Of a DNA stretch of 5,561 nt, positions 1-5,561 are shown piece after piece (the first letter of the stretch is position 1; every line of letters starts with the position of its first letter). Below the pieces are notes generated by a model. The model ran no database searches and was not told the DNA's origin. It worked only from the letters and a program-made list of their open reading frames with translations. The position numbers were made by a program, and so were the translations under genes. The DNA comes from Gammaproteobacteria bacterium (GTDB taxonomy: Bacteria > Pseudomonadota > Gammaproteobacteria > Steroidobacterales > Steroidobacteraceae). The stretch is from positions 1-5,561 of the forward strand of contig JASHVF010000372.1 of the NCBI GenBank assembly GCA_030039615.1, read 5' to 3'.

Positions 1-1
1 G

Positions 2-193
2 CCGACCGCGAACCTCGATTCGGCAAATGCCGGCGAGCTCATCGCACTCATGCAGGACCTCAACGCGGCTTCCGGCATCACCTTCCTCATCGCGACGCAC
101 GATGCACGCGTGATCGCGCACTCCCGGCGGCACATCGAGATGACCGATGGCCGGATTACGCTCGATGAAAGCAGCAGTCCGGCCGCGGCCTGA
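2..193 (+). CDS. ABC transporter ATP-binding protein, MacB/LolD type (3' end only)
   Basis: Only the last 63 codons are present, and the 5' end lies outside the window. The fragment begins PTANLDSANAGELI, which is the D-loop just after the Walker B Asp-Glu of an ABC ATPase. It continues to IATHDARV, whose His (residue 33 of the fragment) is the H-loop histidine that contacts the ATP gamma-phosphate. The closing segment, with IEMTDGRI, is typical of the LolD/MacB/FtsE class, where an ATPase drives an FtsX-like permease to move lipoproteins, macrolides or other envelope substrates. The Walker A and signature motifs are upstream and unseen, so the exact subfamily is inferred. The last 29 bases overlap the next gene's chosen start, which suggests one operon with translational coupling. 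TGA at 191-193 ends it. Confidence 0.9.
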   Translation, partial: PTANLDSANAGELIALMQDLNAASGITFLIATHDARVIAHSRRHIEMTDGRITLDESSSPAAA

Positions 194-1421
194 GGGGCGG
201 CCGCGCGCCGCGCTGACCCTGGCGCTGATGCTCGCCGGCGCGGCTCACGCGGACGATGCGCTCCATGGGCGCTTCGAGCTGCAGGACGACGAGCAGTTCG
301 CACGCGCCGGCAGCCTCGACGCCGCGCTCGCAGCACGGAACTGGAACGATCAGCTCGCGAACCTGCGGCTCATCTGGGAACCGCAATGGTGGCGCTGGAG
401 CCTCAGCGTCCACTACCTGCTGACGTTTGAGCACGGCGATGAAGTACCGATCGCGCGCGCCGCGACAGCGCTCCTCGGGGCAGCACCCCTCACGTGGCTC
501 ACGCTCGGCAACCGCTTCATCGATCGCGGCGAGACGCAGGCGACGCAGGGCTTCGATCGGCTCGCGCTCGGCTACACGACGCCGGATTTTGTCCTGCGGC
601 TCGGACGCCAGGCGCTCAGCTGGGGGAGCGGGCTGGTATTCCGGCCCATGGATCTGTTCGACCCCTTCTCTCCGAGCGCCACCGACACCGAGTACAAGCC
701 GGGTACCGACATGCTCTATGCGCAGTGGTTGCTCGGCAAGGGCTCGGATCTGCAGGCGGTGGTCGTTCCCCGCGGCGAGCAGCCGAACGGCGCGCCCACG
801 GCCGACGAGAGCTCCTTCGCGCTGCACCTGCGCACGCCGCTTCTCGGGTTTTCGACCACCTGGCTGCTGGCACGCGACTACGGCGACTGGGTCGCGGCAC
901 TCGGCGTCAATGGCGCCCTGGGCGGCTCCACCTGGAACGTCGAGCTGGTGCCGACCTTCGAGGCGGGAGGCGCGACGCGCCTCTCGGCGCTCGCCAACAT
1001 CAGCGATGCGGTGACCCTCCTCGAGCGCAATGCCACGGTGTTCGCCGAGTATTTCCGCAACGGCTTCGGCGTTGCCGGCGAGCCTTACGACTTCGCCTCC
1101 CTGCCCGCGGACCTCACCGAGCGGCTGGCGCGCGGCCAGCTTTTCGACACCCGCCGTGATTACCTCGCCGCCGGAGTTTCGCTCGAGGTCAACCCGCTCT
1201 TCACGGTGAACCCAGTGCTCATCGCCGGACTCAGCGACGGCAGCTGCTACGTGCTGCTGGCCTCGAGCTACTCTCTCAGCGACAACCTGAGCCTCGTCGC
1301 AGGCGCCCAATTCCCGATCGGCGGTGCACGCACGGAGTTCGGCGGGCTGCCCCTGTCGCCCGGCGGCCCGCTGTTGGCGCCCCCGGACAGCCTCTACCTG
1401 CAGCTGCGCCGCTACTTCTGA
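165..1421 (+). CDS. Putative outer-membrane beta-barrel protein linked to an ABC transporter
   Basis: The 418-residue product has a signal peptide: a basic n-region, the hydrophobic run ALTLALMLAGA, then AHA with likely cleavage after residue 29. The mature part has no long hydrophobic helix. It shows alternating polar/apolar strands and ends in an aromatic residue (LQLRRYF), as outer-membrane barrels do for BAM recognition. Residues about 145-170 hold RLGRQALSWGSG followed by FRPMDLFDPFSP, then TDTEYKPGTDMLY. I recall this GRQ-x3-WG-x(n)-P-DLF-PFSP pattern from uncharacterised barrel families beside LolD/MacB-like ABC systems, loosely like DUF1302 or alginate-export porins. The ATG at 165 was chosen because it gives a clean signal peptide. 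The ATG at 147 adds six residues and has a weak GAGA about 6 bases upstream. Both starts lie inside the ATPase gene, so translation is probably coupled. The protein likely acts as the outer-membrane partner of that transporter. Substrate unknown. Confidence 0.8.
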   Translation: MKAAVRPRPEGRPRAALTLALMLAGAAHADDALHGRFELQDDEQFARAGSLDAALAARNWNDQLANLRLIWEPQWWRWSLSVHYLLTFEHGDEVPIARAATALLGAAPLTWLTLGNRFIDRGETQATQGFDRLALGYTTPDFVLRLGRQALSWGSGLVFRPMDLFDPFSPSATDTEYKPGTDMLYAQWLLGKGSDLQAVVVPRGEQPNGAPTADESSFALHLRTPLLGFSTTWLLARDYGDWVAALGVNGALGGSTWNVELVPTFEAGGATRLSALANISDAVTLLERNATVFAEYFRNGFGVAGEPYDFASLPADLTERLARGQLFDTRRDYLAAGVSLEVNPLFTVNPVLIAGLSDGSCYVLLASSYSLSDNLSLVAGAQFPIGGARTEFGGLPLSPGGPLLAPPDSLYLQLRRYF

Positions 1422-1424
1422 GCG

Positions 1425-2480
1425 CTACTTGTTCAAACCCATCTGGCCGTTCGGGCGCGTGCACGCCTGTTCGCGCTCGAACATGCCCGTTTTCCGGCTG
1501 TAGGTGAGCTTCTTGTCGTGGAACGGAAGCGGTGACTCCCCGGCAAACCCGGGTGCCAGCCCGTGCTTCCAGCCCGGCGGACACACCGCGGCGAGGGTGA
1601 TGAGAAAGGCGGTCGTGCCCCGCAGCCGCGGCACGCCGAACGCGACCAGCGCGCCGGTCTCGGGCACGAGATCCAGGTTTGCGATGCATTCGACCTGCGG
1701 GTAGCCGTTCGAGAGGATCCAGTCCTCCGAGATCATGGTCGGCGTCGTGTCGGTATCCATGCCCTCGTGGGCGTGGAAGAGGATCCTGCGCTCCTCGTGA
1801 AGGTAGCGGATCGCCTCGAGGTGGATTCCCGGGAAGCGGCCGTCTTCGGCCAGGAAGCGCTGCGGGTTCTCGGTCCAGTTCTTGTACCAGTCGCTGCGCA
1901 CCGCCACGACCGAGCCGGCCGGCACGGGCCCGTGCTGCTTCTCCCACGCGTGCACGTCGTCCAGGGTCATCTGGTAGGCGCTGTCGCGCCGCGCCTGCTC
2001 GGCGATGGAGATCACCACCAGCTTGCGCAACGTATAGGTCGGCGGGATCTCCTCCATCGCTGCCTGGCAGGGGTGAAACTCCGCGGGCGCGTCCATGTGC
2101 GTACCCCAGTCGGTGCCCGGCAGCTCGACGCGGTAAGAGCCGTGCCCGTCCTGATCCCAGTTCTCCTCGTGCCAGCTCTTGCCGTGGTCGTCCGTGACCA
2201 GCGCCGGCTTGAAGGACGGCGGGTGCTGCGGATTGCGGAATCCATACCAGAGCGGGGAGTTGGGTGTCAGCACGTGCGTCAGATAGACATACCGGGCACG
2301 CGCCAGATACGCATCCCATACGCTCCAGAGGTTCTCGGCGTCGACGCGCGGGCTGCCCTCGGCCGCTGCCGCGACGCCCTCGAGCGCCGTCGCGCCCGCG
2401 ACACTCCCCAGAGCGCCGAGCAGCCACTCGCGCCGTCCCACCCTGCCGGCACGCACCGTCACCACGCCTCGGGTTCTCAT
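1425..2480 (-). CDS. Tat-exported cyclase-family metal hydrolase (PF04199-like)
   Basis: The 351-residue product resembles the cyclase/kynurenine formamidase fold, whose members hydrolyse amide, lactone or ring bonds using a bound divalent metal. Residues 13-40 form a Tat signal: GRREWLLGAL with Arg16-Arg17, a hydrophobic stretch, then VAAAA with cleavage near 39. A periplasmic location follows. The metal motif is DWGTHMDAP at 124-132, which corresponds to HxGTHxDxP. The conserved C-terminal part has HAHEGMDTD (236-244), VECIANLDLVPETGALV (around 263-279) and a VPRLRGTTAF block, all typical of longer members of the family. The first motif His is Asp124, and the His after the proline is Glu134. 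The ATG at 2480 is preferred because AGGGGG lies 9 bases upstream. An upstream TTG at 2510 would overlap the receptor gene. It follows the receptor gene by 13 bp and is surely co-transcribed. The stop is 3 bp from the end of the convergent barrel gene. Substrate not identifiable. Confidence 0.88.
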   Translation of the reverse strand: MRTRGVVTVRAGRVGRREWLLGALGSVAGATALEGVAAAAEGSPRVDAENLWSVWDAYLARARYVYLTHVLTPNSPLWYGFRNPQHPPSFKPALVTDDHGKSWHEENWDQDGHGSYRVELPGTDWGTHMDAPAEFHPCQAAMEEIPPTYTLRKLVVISIAEQARRDSAYQMTLDDVHAWEKQHGPVPAGSVVAVRSDWYKNWTENPQRFLAEDGRFPGIHLEAIRYLHEERRILFHAHEGMDTDTTPTMISEDWILSNGYPQVECIANLDLVPETGALVAFGVPRLRGTTAFLITLAAVCPPGWKHGLAPGFAGESPLPFHDKKLTYSRKTGMFEREQACTRPNGQMGLNK

Positions 2481-2489
2481 GAGACTCAG

Positions 2490-2495
2490 CCCCCT
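2490..2495 (-). promoter_or_regulatory. Ribosome binding site of the cyclase-family gene
   Basis: On the minus strand AGGGGG lies 9 bases before the ATG at 2480 and overlaps the TAG stop of the receptor gene. It decides the start in favour of 2480 over the upstream TTG at 2510, and it fits translation by ribosomes finishing the receptor. Confidence 0.6.
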
Positions 2496-4860
2496 AGAAC
2501 TTGACGTCAAACTGCGCGCCGATCGTCAATGGCTGCAGCGTCGACACGCGGATCAGCTCCGGAATGTTGAACTGGAAGCTCGTGTTGTTGGCCGACAGCC
2601 AAGGCTCCTTGTTGGTCAGGTTATTGGCAAACAGCGTCGCCGTCCAGCGTCCGGAGTCGGGTGTGTAGCCGACCCTGAAGCTCATGACGTTGTAGCCCGG
2701 CAACTCCACGGTGCTGAAGGAGGTGTCGATCTGATAGCCCACGTAGCTGTCGGTGAGGCGCGCCGTGATGCGCCCGCCGAAGGCGCGCGTATTGAACTCG
2801 AGAGCGGCCATGCCGGTCTGCTTCGGCACGTTGAGAATCGGAATGGTGCAGTTGGTCGGGGTCGGGCAGCTCGCGAAGTCGTAACTGCTCGAGGCGTAAG
2901 CGGCATAAGCCGGGGTCGGGCTCGTGATGTAGGAGTTGTTGATCGTGCCGTTGAGCGACAGCAGCCAGTGATCCGTGAGGCGCGCGTCGAGCTCGAGCTC
3001 GGGGCCGTAGCTGCGGCCCGTGCCGGCGTTGGTCATGTACTGATAGCCGCAGGCGAGCAGCGCGGTCTGCTGCACGTCGTTCCAGTGGATATAGAAGAAG
3101 TCGGCGTTGACCTGCAGCCGCCCGTCGAAGAGGCGCGCCTTCTCGCCGAGCTCGTAATCCCACACCGTGTCGGGATCGAACTTGATCGGCGCCGCGCCGC
3201 ACAGCGCCGGCGGCACCGCCATGTTGGCCCCGCCCGGCCGGAAGCCCTTGGCGATCGAGGCGTAGACGGTCAGATCCTTGCTCGGCAGATACGAAAGATC
3301 CGCGCGCGGAGTGAGGCCGCTGGAAGAGGCACTGGTTCCCGGCGGGTTCGGGTTCGGCGCGTAGGTGTCGGGAAAGCCGTAGTAGCCCCATTCGTTGTTG
3401 TTGGCCTGCGTCGTGTAGTGGAAATAGCGCAGTCCCGCCTCTGCCTGCCACGCGTCGGCGAATCTCCACGAGCCGTCGGCGAACACGGCCGACTGCTCGA
3501 GCTGGTAGGGATTGTCGGCACCGAACACCGTCCCGGACGGATTGACACCCGGGGGTGTCAGGGTCGCGACCGCGGGATTGGCCGTGTATTCGATCCAGGT
3601 GGAGCGCAGGCGCGAGTAAAAGACGCCGGTGACCCAATGCAGGGTATCGCTGCTGTTGGACGACAGCCGCAGCTCCTCGCTCAACTGGTGCGAGAGGTCG
3701 GTCTCCTGATAGGGGAAGTACAGGATGTCCGGCACCGTGCCCGCGGGAAAGGAGGGTACGATGAACTGCGAAGTCGACTCCGAGGCATCCTGCCACTGAG
3801 TTTCCGAGCGGTTCCAGTATCCCGTGGCGCTGGTGATGTCGAAGTACGGCAGGTGCGCCTTCAGGGTCACCGACACCAGCGCCACCTGGTCGTTCACCGA
3901 CTCGGCGAACGGGTAGGCTTCGTAGTGCGTGAGGTAGTCCGCGCCCGGCGGCACGTCGTACTCATCGTAGCCGCCCATCTGCATGTGCTGCTCGAGCGCC
4001 AGCACGTCCACCGAGAACACGTCGTTGGGCCGGATCAGGAAGTCGACTCTGCCGGAGGCGAGGTGCTCACCGTTGACGTCCTTGGCGACGCTTTCCACCG
4101 GAGCCGCCGTCACATCGCCACGCACGTAGGGCGGTCCGACCGCGAGCGGCGTGTCCGGCGGGAAGGGGTTGAGCACGGTGCGGTCGATCCAGCCGCTGCG
4201 GTACTCATCGCTCGCAACCACCCGCACCGCGGCGATGTCACCTAGCGGAAGGTTCAGCATGCCGTTGGCCGCGCCGTTGGTCCCGCCGCCGTCGGTCTGC
4301 GAGCCGACCAGGTCCCCGCTGGCGGAGAATTTCTCAAGCTGCGGCTCGGGCAGCACCAGGCGGATCGTGCCTCCCATGGAGCTCGCGCCGTAGAGCGTCC
4401 CCTGCGGGCCACGCAGCACCTCGACGCGATCGAGATCGTAGAGATTCGGGTCGATCACCACCTTGCCGATCTGCGCCAGCGCCGGCGGCGAAAGCGGCAC
4501 GTCGCCCAGATAGAAACCCACGGTCGGCGCGTTGCCGCCGTTGGAGGCGAGACCGCGCGCCTCGTACTCGGTCTGCCCGGGGCCCGCCGTGCGCATCGAG
4601 AGTCCAGGCACATCGCGCGTGATGTCCTCGACCGTGGTGATGCCCTGGTTCAGGAGCTGCTCGCCGGAGACCGCCGAGATGCTGAGCGGAGTCTCCTGAA
4701 TCGTCGAGGCGCGCTTCTCGGCGGTGATGACGATCTCGGCGAGGCCGGAGGTATCGCTCGGCGCAGCGGATTGGTCGGCACCCTCGGCGAGCGCCGCCGG
4801 CGCGGCGATGAATGCAATCAGACCGACTGCGGCGACGGACGCCAGCTTTGCAAGCGACAT
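2494..4860 (-). CDS. TonB-dependent outer-membrane receptor
   Basis: The 788-residue product is a complete TonB-dependent receptor, an energised outer-membrane importer driven by TonB-ExbB-ExbD. It has a signal peptide (MSLAKLASVAAVGLIAFIAA, cleavage after ALA near residue 25) and a TonB-box-like AEIVITAEKR at 41-50. The plug domain spans about 55-170 and contains DVPGLSMR, GFYLGDVPLSP and YDLDRVEVLRGPQGTLYG at 141-158. A beta-barrel follows, with KGFRPGG, and the protein ends in QFDVKF with terminal Phe. The length is normal for the family. There are exactly four cysteines (554, 604, 665, 671), all in the second half of the barrel. The ATG start has GGGGAG five bases upstream. The gene is first in an operon with the cyclase-family gene and is divergent from the CMD gene. 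That context suggests uptake of a small organic compound rather than a siderophore, but the sequence alone does not prove the ligand. Confidence 0.96.
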   Translation of the reverse strand: MSLAKLASVAAVGLIAFIAAPAALAEGADQSAAPSDTSGLAEIVITAEKRASTIQETPLSISAVSGEQLLNQGITTVEDITRDVPGLSMRTAGPGQTEYEARGLASNGGNAPTVGFYLGDVPLSPPALAQIGKVVIDPNLYDLDRVEVLRGPQGTLYGASSMGGTIRLVLPEPQLEKFSASGDLVGSQTDGGGTNGAANGMLNLPLGDIAAVRVVASDEYRSGWIDRTVLNPFPPDTPLAVGPPYVRGDVTAAPVESVAKDVNGEHLASGRVDFLIRPNDVFSVDVLALEQHMQMGGYDEYDVPPGADYLTHYEAYPFAESVNDQVALVSVTLKAHLPYFDITSATGYWNRSETQWQDASESTSQFIVPSFPAGTVPDILYFPYQETDLSHQLSEELRLSSNSSDTLHWVTGVFYSRLRSTWIEYTANPAVATLTPPGVNPSGTVFGADNPYQLEQSAVFADGSWRFADAWQAEAGLRYFHYTTQANNNEWGYYGFPDTYAPNPNPPGTSASSSGLTPRADLSYLPSKDLTVYASIAKGFRPGGANMAVPPALCGAAPIKFDPDTVWDYELGEKARLFDGRLQVNADFFYIHWNDVQQTALLACGYQYMTNAGTGRSYGPELELDARLTDHWLLSLNGTINNSYITSPTPAYAAYASSSYDFASCPTPTNCTIPILNVPKQTGMAALEFNTRAFGGRITARLTDSYVGYQIDTSFSTVELPGYNVMSFRVGYTPDSGRWTATLFANNLTNKEPWLSANNTSFQFNIPELIRVSTLQPLTIGAQFDVKF

Positions 4861-4865
4861 GGTTA

Positions 4866-4871
4866 CTCCCC
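4866..4871 (-). promoter_or_regulatory. Ribosome binding site of the TonB-dependent receptor
   Basis: On the minus strand GGGGAG is followed by five bases (TAACC) and the ATG at 4860. It fixes the start at the signal peptide and excludes the long open extension of the same frame that continues upstream to the right edge of the window. Confidence 0.7.
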
Positions 4872-4883
4872 TGGTGTCAGTCG

Positions 4884-4912
4884 AGCGTATGTAAGGGCCC
4901 GAGCCTTTGCAA
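4884..4912 (-). promoter_or_regulatory. Candidate promoter for the receptor-cyclase operon
   Basis: On the minus strand, TTGCAA (4912-4907) and TACGCT (4889-4884) are separated by 17 bases. Against TTGACA and TATAAT they match 4/6 and 3/6. Transcription would start near 4877, leaving a short leader that holds the ribosome binding site. The match is weak and based on sigma-70 consensus by eye. Confidence 0.3.
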
Positions 4913-4915
4913 GGC
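4903..4915. repeat. Short inverted repeat in the divergent promoter region
   Basis: GCCTT-TGC-AAGGC has perfect 5-base arms around a 3-base centre and includes the TTGCAA used as the candidate -35 of the receptor operon. It could be an operator. At this size chance is a fair explanation. Confidence 0.3.
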
Positions 4916-4932
4916 AGCGGCTGTGAGGATTC

Positions 4933-4962
4933 TTGCCCCACAGGGCCTGCCGGATGGATGAT
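4933..4962 (+). promoter_or_regulatory. Candidate promoter for the CMD-family gene
   Basis: TTGCCC (4933-4938) and GATGAT (4957-4962) are 18 bases apart, each matching 4/6 of the sigma-70 consensus. Transcription would begin near 4969, inside the palindrome at 4960-4982 and about 30 bases before the GTG at 4999. This only makes sense if that GTG, rather than the ATG at 4954, is the real start. Confidence 0.3.
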
Positions 4963-4982
4963 TGCACCACCCTGGTGCCATC
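4960..4982. promoter_or_regulatory. Imperfect palindrome, candidate operator
   Basis: Six-base perfect arms GCACCA (4964-4969) and TGGTGC (4973-4978) flank a CCC centre. Beyond one mismatch, GAT (4960-4962) and ATC (4980-4982) extend the symmetry, giving 9 of 10 paired positions in 23 bp. It overlaps the end of the candidate -10 and the predicted transcription start of the CMD gene and lies about 100 bp upstream of the receptor start. It is therefore well placed for a dimeric repressor acting on both directions. No regulator gene is visible in the window. Confidence 0.45.
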
Positions 4983-4998
4983 TGCGAAAGGCCATGCC

Positions 4999-5397
4999 GT
5001 GCTGCGCCGCGAGCCGATTGAGTATGCAGACGCTTCCCCCGAGGTGCGCGCCGTCTACGATGAGATCATGGCGCTGCGCCGCATCGACTGGATCAATAAC
5101 TTCTGGAAAGTCCTGGCGCACGACCCGGTCGCGCTGCGGCGCACCTGGGAGGCGAGCAAGCAGATCATGGCCCCGGGCGCGCTCGACTCGCTCACCAAGG
5201 AACTTATATATATAGCAGTGAGCGTTATAAACGGCTGCCGCTACTGCATCGCATCGCACAGCGCGGCCGCGCGACGCCAGGGGCTCACCCAAGCACAGCT
5301 CTCCGAGCTCATGGCGGTCATCGGCATGGCCAATCAGACCAACGCGCTCGCCACAGGCCTCGAGATCGAAATCGACGCGCGCTTTGCCGAGAGTTGA
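4999..5397 (+). CDS. Carboxymuconolactone decarboxylase/AhpD-family protein
   Basis: From the GTG at 4999 the product has 132 residues and begins MLRREPIEYADASPEVRAVY. This matches the length and N-terminus I expect for small single-domain CMD (PF02627) proteins. The core has NNFWKVLAHDP, TKELIYIAVSVINGC and a redox CRYC at 80-83. Compared with AhpD's catalytic set, Glu68, Cys80, Cys83 and His87 align with Glu118, Cys130, Cys133 and His137, while AhpD His132 is replaced by Tyr82. The family includes disulfide-reducing peroxidases and gamma-carboxymuconolactone decarboxylases. The intact CxxC favours a redox or peroxidase role, but the reaction is unproven. No export signal is seen, so it should be cytoplasmic. 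AAAGG lies 7 bases before the GTG. In-frame alternatives are ATG at 4954 (147 residues) and TTG at 4933 (154 residues, with GAGG close upstream). Those extra residues look unconserved and would swallow the palindrome. The gene is divergent from the receptor and followed by a Tat-signal gene. Confidence 0.88.
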   Translation: MLRREPIEYADASPEVRAVYDEIMALRRIDWINNFWKVLAHDPVALRRTWEASKQIMAPGALDSLTKELIYIAVSVINGCRYCIASHSAAARRQGLTQAQLSELMAVIGMANQTNALATGLEIEIDARFAES

Positions 5398-5398
5398 G

Positions 5399-5415
5399 TT
5401 GCACTCAAATGGTGC
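5399..5415. promoter_or_regulatory. Second TTGCAC-N5-TGGTGC site before the last gene
   Basis: TTGCAC (5399-5404) and TGGTGC (5410-5415) share all 12 half-site bases and the 5-base gap with the site at 4962-4978. The site ends just before the next gene's ribosome binding site. Its own symmetry is only GCAC/GTGC, with 4-base arms, so it is weaker than the first copy. It may be an operator. Coincidence is possible. Confidence 0.35.
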
Positions 5416-5420
5416 GGAGG
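5416..5420 (+). promoter_or_regulatory. Ribosome binding site of the last gene
   Basis: GGAGG with five bases to the GTG at 5426 is the best ribosome binding site in the window. It supports a real gene with a GTG start, although only its first 45 codons are visible. Confidence 0.65.
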
Positions 5421-5425
5421 ACTGC

Positions 5426-5561
5426 GTGAGCAATTGCGATGATGTCATGATCAACAGGCGCCGCGCCGTCATCGGGCGGCGCGAGTATCTGGCGATGATG
5501 AGCGGCGCGCTGGCGATCGGCACGGCGGCTGCGCTCGGCACCGCGGCCGCGCGCGGCACCG
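5426..5561 (+). CDS. Tat-signal exported protein (5' end only)
   Basis: The frame from the GTG at 5426 is open to the window edge (45 codons). It encodes MSNCDDVMINRRRAVIGRRE followed by YLAMMSGALAIG and an Ala/Gly-rich stretch ending TAAARGT. This has the layout of a twin-arginine signal: a basic region with Arg18-Arg19 in GRREYL, a mildly hydrophobic segment and an AxA-type site near residues 40-42. The passenger domain is outside the window, so the function is unknown. A periplasmic oxidoreductase or hydrolase would be typical Tat cargo. An alternative start is the ATG at 5447. The gene lies 28 bp after the CMD gene on the same strand, probably in the same operon. The GRREYL signal is similar in layout to the GRREWL signal of the cyclase-family gene, which may only reflect the shared export route. 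Confidence 0.75.
   Translation, partial: MSNCDDVMINRRRAVIGRREYLAMMSGALAIGTAAALGTAAARGT

Noticed and set aside
156..1310. 384-codon minus-strand frame opposite the barrel gene
   Set aside because: Arg/Glu/Ala-rich with no recognisable motif. The plus strand here has a signal peptide, barrel pattern and C-terminal Phe.
1400..1445. Possible bidirectional terminator between the convergent genes
   Set aside because: Only 3 bp separate the stop codons. I found a direct repeat of GCTACTT but no stem-loop with a T tract.
1276..2427. 383-codon minus-strand frame within the cyclase gene
   Set aside because: It is an Arg/Gly-rich frame-shifted shadow of the cyclase-family gene, which has clear family motifs in its own frame.
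1563..2504. 313-codon plus-strand frame opposite the cyclase gene
   Set aside because: Val/Arg/His-rich antisense composition and no domain.
2481..2510. TTG start at 2510 for the cyclase-family protein
   Set aside because: It would overlap the receptor gene and add ten residues before the Tat signal. The ATG at 2480 has a good ribosome binding site.
2479..4245. 588-codon open frame on the plus strand opposite the TonB receptor
   Set aside because: It is low-complexity, rich in Arg/Val/Gly/His and lacks domains. It is antisense to a clear receptor gene and is a by-product of GC-rich codon use.
4861..5559. Upstream extension of the receptor frame on the minus strand
   Set aside because: The receptor's signal peptide and ribosome binding site fix its start at 4860. 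The extension lies antisense to the CMD gene and looks non-coding.

Overview
The window is GC-rich, densely coded Gram-negative DNA. It encodes two outer-membrane beta-barrels (one a TonB-dependent receptor), a lipoprotein/macrolide-type ABC ATPase fragment and two Tat-type export signals. The TonB receptor style (IVITAEKR, RVEVLRGPQGTLYG) together with the ABC-ATPase/beta-barrel pair suggests a free-living, metabolically versatile proteobacterium. A gammaproteobacterium of the Steroidobacter/Nevskia kind is my guess, and a sphingomonad-like alphaproteobacterium is not excluded. This taxonomic view is inference only.

Left part, plus strand (1-1421): the 3' end of a MacB/LolD-type ABC transporter ATPase overlaps the start of a signal-peptide-bearing outer-membrane beta-barrel protein. 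They look translationally coupled and are probably the tail of an envelope-transport operon whose permease lies upstream. This unit ends 3 bp from the end of a convergent gene.

Centre, minus strand (4860 down to 1425): a two-gene operon. A 788-residue TonB-dependent receptor is followed after 13 bp by a Tat-exported cyclase-family (PF04199-like) metal hydrolase.

Right part, plus strand (from about 4999): divergent from the receptor is a small carboxymuconolactone decarboxylase/AhpD-family protein with an intact CxxC. It is followed 28 bp later by a second Tat-signal protein that runs off the window. The 138-bp divergent region carries candidate promoters for both directions and a good palindrome. 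A related half-site pair, TTGCAC-N5-TGGTGC, recurs directly before the last gene.

Working model (inference): the centre and right parts form one catabolic locus. The receptor imports a small organic substrate across the outer membrane, the Tat-exported cyclase-family enzyme hydrolyses it in the periplasm, and the CMD-family protein acts in the cytoplasm. The last Tat protein would be a further exported enzyme. No regulator gene is in the window and the substrate cannot be read from the sequence. I saw no tRNA, rRNA, CRISPR array, insertion sequence or convincing terminator, and no gene-free stretch exceeds 300 bases.
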